DNA of 19,857 nt from Hyphomicrobiaceae bacterium (lineage in GTDB: Bacteria > Pseudomonadota > Alphaproteobacteria > Rhizobiales > Hyphomicrobiaceae), in contig JAFMSC010000026.1 of the NCBI GenBank assembly GCA_017353825.1, positions 1-19,857 of the forward strand, in the 5' to 3' direction. This document shows positions 6,540-12,481 of the stretch, piece by piece. The translations under genes and the position numbers were made by a program. The first letter of the stretch is position 1; every line of letters starts with the position of its first letter. Below the pieces are notes generated by a model. The model made no database searches, was not told the origin of the DNA, and saw only the letters and a list, made by a program, of their open reading frames with translations.

Positions 6540-7316
6540 ATGTCGCCAGTGGGATGGGAGGCACTCGGGCAGTGGGGTGAAGACGTAGCTCGCATCGAAC
6601 CACTCGCTGGTGGAGTCGCCAACGACGTGTGGAGCATGCGCGTCCACGGGCATCTCGCGGTCGGTCGTCTCGGTGCCAGGAGCGACGCTGATCTCGCGTG
6701 GGAGACCGAGCTCCTCCAATACCTCGACCGTGAAGGTCTGACCGTGCCGGTGCCGATCCCGACGACGGACGGACGGCTGTTCGCGGACGGTCTAGTCGTG
6801 ATGACGTACGTTGAGGGCGGACCGCCCGAGACGGAGGCCGACTGGCGTCGCGTGGCCGACACGCTCCGCCGGTTGCATCGGTTGACCGAGGGCTGGCCGC
6901 AGCGCCCAGGTTGGCGATCGTCGACCGACCTGCTGCACGCCAAGACTGGGACGAAGGTCGACCTCGGCGCGATGCCCCCTGAGGGCGTTGCTCGATGCCG
7001 AGCAGCGTGGGCGCGGCTCGTCGGACGTCCGACATGCGTCGTCCACGGCAACCCCAACAACCCTGGCAACGTCCGCATGACCGCGAATCGGATCGCGCTG
7101 ATCGACTGGGACGAGTCGCACGTCGACGTCCCCGACCTCGACCTGGTGCTGCCCCACAACGCCGCCGGTCTCGACGACGGCGCGCATGACATCGCCGCGC
7201 AAGCGTCGGCCGCATGGGAAGCCGCCGTCTGCTGGGACGACGAGTACGCGATCAAGCGCCTTGGCGAAGTTCGAGCGGTCTGTGCAGCGGCAGTGAATCG
7301 AGAGATCGCATTGTGA
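6540..7316 (+). CDS. Aminoglycoside phosphotransferase (APH)-like kinase-fold protein
   Basis: This 258-residue soluble protein has the choline/aminoglycoside kinase fold: an N-lobe with GGVANDVWSMRVHGHLAVGR, a hinge-like segment LVVMTYVEGGPP (about 85-96), TLRRLHRL, the Brenner-type catalytic loop VVHGNPNNPGNVRM (167-180) and the Mg-binding IDWDESHVDVPDLDLVLP (188-205). Such proteins phosphorylate small hydroxyl or amino substrates; the real substrate is unknown and resistance should not be assumed. The catalytic loop is normally HGDxxxxN; here Asn171 replaces Asp and one extra residue is present. ATG 6540 is chosen as the first ATG in frame after the leader palindrome. The frame extends upstream through TSDVWNSAK, and an ACG stands where relatives may start, so the true start is uncertain. 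It is convergent with the GNAT gene. Confidence 0.8.
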   Translation: MSPVGWEALGQWGEDVARIEPLAGGVANDVWSMRVHGHLAVGRLGARSDADLAWETELLQYLDREGLTVPVPIPTTDGRLFADGLVVMTYVEGGPPETEADWRRVADTLRRLHRLTEGWPQRPGWRSSTDLLHAKTGTKVDLGAMPPEGVARCRAAWARLVGRPTCVVHGNPNNPGNVRMTANRIALIDWDESHVDVPDLDLVLPHNAAGLDDGAHDIAAQASAAWEAAVCWDDEYAIKRLGEVRAVCAAAVNREIAL

Positions 7317-7435
7317 GCCATTGCGTGTGATGTGCGGCTGCGGCACAGCAGTCCGCCGACGGTGAAAAAGGGGTCATGAGCAGGCATGGTGCCGGGCTCA
7401 TCGGAACGGTGAAGTAACACTGTAACCGGGCGGAC

Positions 7436-7452
7436 TCGCGGCAGTGCCGCGA
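7436..7452. terminator. GC-rich hairpin between convergent genes
   Basis: TCGCGGC (7436-7442) pairs perfectly with GCCGCGA (7446-7452) around AGT. It lies 120 bases after the phosphotransferase-like gene and about 85 bases after the GNAT gene end on the other strand. There is no T-run, so its role as a bidirectional terminator is uncertain. Confidence 0.25.
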
Positions 7453-7537
7453 TGGGGTGGTCACCATCAACTGCCACTCGCTGCAGGGCGCCGAGGTCGA
7501 CTTTGCTGTACGCGGTACGCCGCCGAGCTGTCGGTCA

Positions 7538-8122
7538 TCATGCGACTGACTTCAGATCGTGACGCATGATCGGGCGAGACGGTGCGCAGCGAGCGACCTC
7601 CCTGAAGCCTGCGCGTGCGAACGTCGAGGCCGTGCCAACGAAGATGTTGGAGCTGCTCTTCGGTGCGCTTGTGTCGATAGGATAGGCTTCGAGCGCGACA
7701 GCTCCCGCCCGCTTTGCCCTCTTCAAGGCCGCGAGGATAAGCTGCGTCACGACGCCCTGCCGGCGATAGCTCCTGCGCACGAAGAAACAGGAGATCGACC
7801 AGACGGGTACATCGTCCACACGCTGGAACCATGGCATCCGATCAAGCCACGGAAGATCAGGCCGCGGTGTGAGCTGACACCACCCCACGGCCAGATCGCC
7901 GTCGAAGGCTAGCAAGCCCGGCGTGCACTTACGGGTGACGATCTTTCGCAATGCCTCCTTGTTTTCGTCGCGCCTCCCGCGATAGGCGCCGCCGATGCGC
8001 CAATACATGCACCAGCAGCCATTGCTGGCACCCCACGTTCCGAACAGCTCCTCGAGCGAAGGCCACAGATCGGGCGTGAGAGGGACGACTCTAAGCTTCC
8101 TGCCATCCTTCTTCTTCGTCAT
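7538..8122 (-). CDS. GNAT family N-acetyltransferase
   Basis: This 194-residue predicted acetyl-CoA-dependent acetyltransferase has the hallmark CWCMYWR (37-43) near the N-terminus, GLLAFDGDLAVGWCQLTPR (69-87), PVWSISCFFVRRSYRRQGVV (106-125; R-x-x-G acetyl-CoA pyrophosphate loop at 120-123), LALEAYP-type strand VALEAYPID, and a C-terminal FARAGFREVAR with IMRHDL. These are the blocks of the GNAT subgroup with a CWCMWWR motif; its substrate is not known. Start ATG 8122-8120 (MTKKKDGRKLRVV) is preferred to a TTG at 8182 that would add 20 residues without family character. No clear Shine-Dalgarno is visible. It is the only gene in this island on the minus strand that appears intact from end to end. 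Confidence 0.85.
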   Translation of the reverse strand: MTKKKDGRKLRVVPLTPDLWPSLEELFGTWGASNGCWCMYWRIGGAYRGRRDENKEALRKIVTRKCTPGLLAFDGDLAVGWCQLTPRPDLPWLDRMPWFQRVDDVPVWSISCFFVRRSYRRQGVVTQLILAALKRAKRAGAVALEAYPIDTSAPKSSSNIFVGTASTFARAGFREVARCAPSRPIMRHDLKSVA

Positions 8123-8545
8123 GTACGCTGCACAGCCTGTGGAACTGAGACGGGGGTGTTCGGGCCAATCTTCCTGCTGCAACCGATTGGGTCAACCGAC
8201 GCGTTGCACCCATTCTCCGAGAAATCCCATCCCTGCACTCCGAAGGCGGCTTGGGTCAAGATAGCGCCTCGGCGGCGCTTTCCGAGAACGTCACAAAGTA
8301 CCTCGGAGAGCTGACGGAATCACTGAAGTGCCGCGAACGGTAAGTTCGTGCCATTAGACTCTTCGCGCGCTGACGCGAAGAGTTCGGATAGGATAGCTGT
8401 TCCCGTTCCTGGCGTATGCGCGCTGGTCAAAAAATGGGGAGTAGAAAACCAAAGACGGGATGCATCCGGTGGAGGGCCTAACGTTTCCAGGCGTGCGCAG
8501 GCTAACGACGCCAGTGGTAGCCCGTCGGGAGGACCCAAGGTTTGG
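8123..8545. other. 423-base non-coding stretch
   Basis: No recognisable protein is encoded on either strand. It holds a 10-bp-arm hairpin (8358-8383, separate entry), a perfect palindrome TTCTC-C-GAGAA (8214-8224), and a direct repeat TTGGGTCAA at 8187-8195 and 8251-8259. On the minus strand it separates the broken unknown gene (ends 8549) from the GNAT gene (starts 8122), so it should contain the GNAT promoter. Confidence 0.45.
8358..8383. repeat. Perfect 10-bp-arm hairpin
   Basis: ACTCTTCGCG (8358-8367) and CGCGAAGAGT (8374-8383) are perfect complements around CGCTGA. It lies about 165 bases downstream of the broken minus-strand gene and 235 bases upstream of GNAT. No T-run follows on either strand; it may be a terminator stem, an operator or a mobile-element end. 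Confidence 0.45.
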
Positions 8546-8561
8546 CCGTCATACCGTCATA
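8546..8561. repeat. 8-bp tandem duplication at the 3' end of a broken gene
   Basis: CCGTCATA occurs twice head to tail (8546-8553 and 8554-8561). It overlaps the last codons and stop of the minus-strand gene remnant, so the present C-terminus (GRMTV) may have been created by the duplication. Confidence 0.6.
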
Positions 8562-9039
8562 CGCCCTGTGAAATAGAACTCAACGGTTCTGGCAGGCCGT
8601 CCCGCGACCGCCGAGAGGGCGGGGTGGCCCAAGGCGAAAGCTTTGAACTCAGGCAAGGCTTTGACGCTACTGCACCAGCTATTGACCGTCTCGACCGCAC
8701 GCAGGTCGGCGGTGAGCTCGTATTGCAGCTGGCAAGTGAGTTGAAACATTGCGTCGTCGTCTTCGCCAATCTGCGAGATGAACTGACGGGTGAAATCGAA
8801 GTAGTAGCACTCGCCATAGCGACCAACCAGTGCCTCACGAGTACCCCATTGAAAGAGCAACGCGTCGCCAAACCATGCATCGTCGGCTGGCAACGCATCG
8901 GTGGCACGGGTCGACTCATAGAACGCGAAACCTAGGGTAAGAAGTTCTTCAGGTAGCAGGCGAGTCGGGTCCTTACCCCGCTGAACCCCGCTGAGCGAGG
9001 AAGTCGCGAAACGTACTCTGAGACTCGGGCGATGAGCAT
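8549..9039 (-). pseudogene. Unknown soluble protein, broken by a 10-bp tandem duplication
   Basis: The long minus-strand frame (8549 to about 8974) reads LLPEELLTLGFAFYESTRAT, then DALPADDAWFGDALLFQWGT, RYGECYYFDFTRQFISQIGE, DDDAMFQLTCQLQYEL and ALPEFKAFALGHPALSAVAG. No start codon fits. Bases 8975-8994 are the 10-mer ACCCCGCTGA twice in tandem; removing one copy joins the upstream frame seamlessly, giving FRDFLAQRGKDPTRLLPEEL. One further single-base shift near 9021 links this to MLIARVSEY with ATG 9039-9037. The restored product is about 160 residues, acidic and Trp/Phe-rich, without signal peptide or membrane segment. I do not recognise the family; size and composition resemble immunity-type or other small accessory proteins, which is a guess. 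Confidence 0.6.
8975..8994. repeat. 10-bp tandem duplication (frameshift mutation)
   Basis: ACCCCGCTGA is repeated exactly (8975-8984, 8985-8994). Because 10 is not a multiple of three it shifts the frame of the overlapping minus-strand gene. Replication slippage is the likely cause. Confidence 0.8.
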
Positions 9040-9340
9040 GACGCCTAAGTTCCGTCGTGCCGGCTCGCTGCGCCCTTGGGTTGTGGTGCAGAGGCTCCCG
9101 TGGGCGGGACGGCGCGGCATCGCCGAGGCGCTGAGTGCTCCGCCCCGCGAGCCCGCTTGCACCCCCGCCTGATGTTCCAGGGATCGAGCTTTACTTCACC
9201 CAGTCGGTCCGGTTTGGCGTCAGGTAGGCTTGAATGCCTGGGTTTCACGGGTGCGTTGGGTTGGAGCGCGATGGCGTCTAATCCATTGGTGCTCCTCCAA
9301 GTCGGCTTATGGGCCTTCAGCCCTGGCTTGGCGCGCCAAC
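9040..9340. other. About 300 bases without a recognisable gene
   Basis: Both strands have open frames of up to about 110 codons, but these are Pro/Arg/Ala-rich and show no family signature, so I treat them as GC-rich noise. The stretch lies directly downstream of the ArsR-rhodanese gene and upstream of the broken gene at 8549-9039, both on the minus strand. No terminator or clear promoter was identified. Confidence 0.4.
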
Positions 9341-10000
9341 CTACATCTCGATCGGCAGGCCCGCCGCTCTCCACTCGGGCAGTCCGGCCTCCAGGCGACG
9401 AGCCTTGAAGCCCAGCTTGCGCAGCTGCGCGACGGCCTCGAATGACAGCACGCAGTAGGGCCCGCGGCAGTAGGCGACGATCTCGGTGTTGCGGTCGAGC
9501 TTCAACAGCACGCGCTTGAGCTGGCTCAGCGGCACGCTGCGCGCTCCCGGCAGATGGCCCAGCGCGTACTCGTCCTCAGGGCGCACGTCGAGCACGACGA
9601 CGAGCCCCTCCTTCATACGCCGCTGCAGCTCGCCGCGCGATACCGGCTCCAGGTCGTCGCGGTCGTGGAAATAGCTGCGCAGGATGCGCTCGACCGCCCC
9701 GCCATTGCGCTCGGCCACCCTGTGCATGGCCGCAAGCATCGCCAGGACCCCATCGTCCGCCAGTCGGTAGAGCACGAACTTGGCGTGCCGCCGCGCCGCG
9801 ACCAGCCCAGCACGCCTGAGTTGCTGCAGGTGCTGCGAGGCGTTGGCGACCGAAAGACCGGCGCGCTCGGCCACCGCCTCGACGCTGCGCTCGCCCTGGG
9901 CGACGAGCTCCAGCAGCTCCAGGCGATGCTCGTTGGCGATCGCCTTCGCGACCGCAGCGAACTGGGCGTAAAGGTCACGCTTTGGCGTGGCGCTTGACAT
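9341..10000 (-). CDS. ArsR-type HTH repressor fused to a rhodanese domain
   Basis: This 219-residue protein has an ArsR/SmtB winged helix at residues about 10-95 (FAAVAKAIANEHRLELLELV; recognition region LSVANASQHLQQLRRAGLV; wing FVLYRL) and a rhodanese domain at about 118-219 with VVVLDVRPEDEYALGHLPGA and active loop CRGPYC (178-183). The usual ArsR metal site ELCVC is absent (SVEAVAE instead). The only two cysteines of the chosen product are Cys178 and Cys183, both in the rhodanese loop. This suggests a sulfur-species or redox switch rather than metal sensing; related architectures are known in sulfur-responsive regulators. Start ATG 10000-9998 is chosen because the alternative ATG at 10024 falls inside the palindromic operator. 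It is divergent from a sterol-desaturase-family gene, which it probably controls. Confidence 0.9.
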   Translation of the reverse strand: MSSATPKRDLYAQFAAVAKAIANEHRLELLELVAQGERSVEAVAERAGLSVANASQHLQQLRRAGLVAARRHAKFVLYRLADDGVLAMLAAMHRVAERNGGAVERILRSYFHDRDDLEPVSRGELQRRMKEGLVVVLDVRPEDEYALGHLPGARSVPLSQLKRVLLKLDRNTEIVAYCRGPYCVLSFEAVAQLRKLGFKARRLEAGLPEWRAAGLPIEM

Positions 10001-10022
10001 GCAAGGCCCCGGTTCATACACC

Positions 10023-10042
10023 ATTCAATAAATATATAGAAT
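10023..10042. promoter_or_regulatory. Palindromic operator between divergent ArsR-rhodanese and desaturase genes
   Basis: A 20-base AT-only-cored inverted repeat (ATTCAATAAATATATAGAAT, 8 of 10 pairs matching) stands out in GC-rich DNA, 22 bases before the repressor start and about 50 bases before the divergent gene. ArsR-family proteins typically bind such AT-rich 12-2-12-like sites over their own promoter. The TATATA core could also serve as a -10 element. Confidence 0.6.
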
Positions 10043-10090
10043 GATAGAACACGAAACGTCAAGCAGCCTGCAGCGCGGGAGATGAGCGTG

Positions 10091-10933
10091 ATGTCCGAGG
10101 TTCTTTTCGCCAGCGAGCCGCTCATCAGGCTCTCCGCCTTCGCCACCATTTTCGCGGCGACGGCGGCTTGGGAGGTGCTCGCGCCGCGCCGCGAGCCCAA
10201 ACTCGCGCGCGGAACGCGCTGGCCCGGGAATATCGGCGTCGTCGTCCTCGACACGATCCTCGTGCGCCTCTTGTTCCCGACGACGGCCGTCGGGCTTGCG
10301 CTCGTGGCCGAGGGGCGCGGGTGGGGCCTGTTCCATGCCCTTGACATTCCGATGTGGGCCGGCGTGCCGGCGGGCGTGATCGCCCTCGACCTTGCCATCT
10401 ACCTGCAGCACGTGCTGTTCCATGCCGTCCCCGCGCTGTGGCGACTGCATCGCATGCACCACGCCGACCTGGAGACCGACGTGACGACGGGGGCGCGCTT
10501 CCATCCGATCGAAATCCTCCTGTCCATGGGCATCAAGCTCGCGGTAGTGGCGGCCCTCGGGGTACCGGCCGTCGGCGTCCTCGCCTTCGAGGTGCTCCTC
10601 AACGCCACGTCGATGTTCAACCACAGCAACGTGCGCATGCCGGGCTGGCTCGACCGGGCACTGCGCTGGATCGTGGTGACACCGGACATGCACCGCGTGC
10701 ACCATTCCATCGCCGCGCGCGAGGCCAACAGCAATTTCGGCTTCAACCTGCCGTGCTGGGACCGCCTGTTCGGCACCTACCGCGACCAGCCGGCGGCAGG
10801 CCACGACGCCATGACCCTTGGCGTCGAGCAATTCCGGGACCAGGCCGAGCAGCGGCTCGACCGTATGCTGACTCAGCCCTTCCGCGAGGGCGACAAGACC
10901 TATGCGCGTGGGCGCCGAGAGCCCGCACAATGA
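10091..10933 (+). CDS. Sterol desaturase / fatty acid hydroxylase family membrane protein
   Basis: This 280-residue di-iron membrane oxygenase of the fatty acid hydroxylase superfamily has hydrophobic segments near 12-30, 47-72 and 88-110 and a further one near 145-170. The histidine boxes are HVLFH (107-111), HRMHH (120-124), FNHSN and HRVHH. The order HxxxH, HxxHH, HxxHH is diagnostic. The substrate (a lipid, sterol-like or carotenoid hydroxyl/desaturation) cannot be told from sequence. ATG 10091 is preferred: GGGAG at 10077-10081 is correctly spaced for it and too close to the ATG at 10082. It is divergent from the ArsR-rhodanese regulator, sharing the AT-rich operator, so it is probably derepressed by a sulfur or redox signal. 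Confidence 0.88.
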   Translation: MSEVLFASEPLIRLSAFATIFAATAAWEVLAPRREPKLARGTRWPGNIGVVVLDTILVRLLFPTTAVGLALVAEGRGWGLFHALDIPMWAGVPAGVIALDLAIYLQHVLFHAVPALWRLHRMHHADLETDVTTGARFHPIEILLSMGIKLAVVAALGVPAVGVLAFEVLLNATSMFNHSNVRMPGWLDRALRWIVVTPDMHRVHHSIAAREANSNFGFNLPCWDRLFGTYRDQPAAGHDAMTLGVEQFRDQAEQRLDRMLTQPFREGDKTYARGRREPAQ

Positions 10934-11327
10934 CACCCTCAAGGGTGAGGCGAGTGCGCTGGATCGAGGTCGGCGAGCCGGCCGCACCTGGAGGCGCCGG
11001 CGGCTGTCGCCGTAGTCGATGTGCGGGGGATGGGGCGAGTTTGCGCGCCCACTCAGCCAAATTGCGGGCGCGCGCAACCTGCCGCTCGAACTGCCACAGC
11101 GCCAGCGCCACCCGGATCGCTATCGCAGATGCCGGTGGTCCGGGGTCTAGCAGACCGGTGGTCCTGGTCTAGAAGACTGAGAGGCGTCACACGCGTGCAG
11201 CGGCGACGCTCGGCACAGCCAGCTTCTGCCAGGTCCTGGTGCTGCAGGGGGCATGGTAGGATGGAGCCCAGCGGGTGTGCCGATCGCAGTCCCTGCCCCG
11301 GCACCAGCACCCTACGATGGGGACGTC
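10934..11327. other. 394-base intergenic stretch with small hairpin and tandem repeat
   Basis: Right after the desaturase stop a small hairpin CACCC (10934-10938) / GGGTG (10943-10947) could help end transcription. The rest holds the tandem repeat at 11132-11176 and the leader of the cysteine desulfurase. Open frames here are shadows with no recognisable product. Confidence 0.4.
11132..11176. repeat. Imperfect tandem repeat with internal dyads, possible operator
   Basis: Unit 1 (11132-11154) and unit 2 (11155-11176) both begin CCGGTGGTCC and continue GGTCTAG(C/A)AGA, differing by one indel and two bases. Each ends in a dyad: GGTCT-AGC-AGACC (11144-11156) and GTCT-AGA-AGAC (11167-11177). The dyads lie 22-23 bases apart, about two helical turns, 150-185 bases before the cysteine desulfurase ATG. 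A double operator or a simple duplication are both possible. Confidence 0.5.
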
Positions 11328-12455
11328 ATGGCACGCATCTATCTCGACTACAACGCTAGCACGCCGATCGACCCCGCCGTTGCCGCGGCCATGCGGCCGT
11401 TCCTGGAGGAAGGCTTCGGTAATCCCTCGAGCGGTCACTGGGCCGCGACGGGGGCGAAGGCTGCGTTGAAGGATGCGCGCGGGAAGGTGGCGGCGCTCAT
11501 CGGTGCGGACAGCGACGAGATCGTCTTCACCAGCGGCGGCAGCGAAGCCAACAACCTCGCGCTCAAGGGGGTGGCGGTGGCGCTGAAAACCAAGGGCAGC
11601 CACATCGTCACCAGCGCCGTCGAGCACCCGGCGATCCTCGCGCCCTGTCGGTTTCTGGAGGAGCAGGGGTTCGAGGTGACCGTCGTCCCGGTCGATCGCT
11701 TCGGCCTCGTCGATCCCGACGACGTGCGGCGCGCGATCGGTCCGGGTACGATCCTCGTCAGCATCATGCATGCCAATAACGAAGTCGGCACCATCCAGCC
11801 GATCGCCGAGGTCGGCCGGATCGCCCGCGAGCACGGCATCCCGTTCCACACAGATGCGGCGCAATCCGTCGGCAAGATTGCCGCGGACGTGACCGCGCTC
11901 GGTGTCGACCTGCTCACCATTGCTGGTCACAAGCTCTATGCGCCCAAGGGCGTGGGCGCGCTCTACGTGCGCCGCGGCACCCCGATCGAGCCCCTGATCC
12001 ATGGCGCTGGCCATGAAGACGGCCGGCGTGCCGGCACGGAGAGCGCGCTGCTGGCGGTGGGCCTCGGCAAGGCCTGCGAGCTGGCCCGAGACCTTACGGC
12101 GATGGACCTGGTACGTGTGCTCAGGGACCGGTTCTGGCAACGGCTGCAGTCAGCGTTCGGCGACCGGGTCGTGCTCAACGGCCATCCTGACCGCCGCCTG
12201 CCGAACACGCTCAACGTCTCGTTCGTGGCCCAAATCGCAGCCGACGTTCTCGCCCGGCTCGACGGCGTTGCGGCGTCCACGGGCTCCGCCTGCCATACCG
12301 GCCATGTCGAGCTTTCGCCGGTCTTGAAGGCGATGGGCGTGGCACCCCACGTCGGCATGGGCGCGATCCGATTGAGCCTCGGGCGCGGCACAACGCAGGA
12401 CGAGATCGATCTAGTCGCCGATCAGCTGGTCTCCGCCCTGGCGCCGACAGGCTGA
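11328..12455 (+). CDS. NifS/IscS-like cysteine desulfurase
   Basis: This 375-residue class V PLP enzyme converts cysteine to alanine and a protein-bound persulfide, feeding Fe-S cluster, thiouridine or other sulfur pathways in the cytosol. Visible are IYLDYNASTPIDPAV at the N-terminus, TSGGSEANNLALKG (68-81), His100 (PLP stacking, SAVEHPAIL), NNEVGTIQPIAE (150-161), HTDAAQSVGKI with Asp176 and Gln179, PLP Lys202 in AGHKLYAPKGVGALYV, RAGTES, and the catalytic Cys322 in ASTGSACHTG followed by LSPVLKAMG. ATG 11328 with GGGGA at about 11319-11323 fits the usual family N-terminus; an upstream GTG-type start would add an unlikely Pro/Ala tail. No iscU, iscA or suf partners adjoin, so it is a stand-alone enzyme; sulfur donation to a rhodanese-type acceptor is a guess from context. 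Confidence 0.93.
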   Translation: MARIYLDYNASTPIDPAVAAAMRPFLEEGFGNPSSGHWAATGAKAALKDARGKVAALIGADSDEIVFTSGGSEANNLALKGVAVALKTKGSHIVTSAVEHPAILAPCRFLEEQGFEVTVVPVDRFGLVDPDDVRRAIGPGTILVSIMHANNEVGTIQPIAEVGRIAREHGIPFHTDAAQSVGKIAADVTALGVDLLTIAGHKLYAPKGVGALYVRRGTPIEPLIHGAGHEDGRRAGTESALLAVGLGKACELARDLTAMDLVRVLRDRFWQRLQSAFGDRVVLNGHPDRRLPNTLNVSFVAQIAADVLARLDGVAASTGSACHTGHVELSPVLKAMGVAPHVGMGAIRLSLGRGTTQDEIDLVADQLVSALAPTG

Positions 12456-12481
12456 CTGAACCGGACGCAGCCAACGTGGTG

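Noticed and set aside
7361..7400. Purine tract GGTGAAAAAGGGGTCATG resembling an insertion-sequence flank
   Set aside because: No terminal inverted repeat, target duplication or transposase remnant could be identified nearby.
6107..7477. 456-codon minus-strand open frame opposite the methyltransferase remnant and the phosphotransferase-like gene
   Set aside because: Shadow of clear plus-strand coding; Ser/Arg/Pro-rich product without domain features.
8460..8520. Possible integron attC site (GCCTAAC and GCTAAC near 8478-8506)
   Set aside because: A matching GTTRRRY core at the right distance and the expected inner inverted repeats could not be found, and gene orientations in the island are mixed.
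10025..11077. 350-codon minus-strand open frame opposite the desaturase
   Set aside because: Histidine- and Arg-rich antisense of the histidine boxes; the plus strand has a complete di-iron hydroxylase.
11187..12140. 317-codon minus-strand open frame opposite the cysteine desulfurase
   Set aside because: Antisense of a complete PLP enzyme; no recognisable motif.
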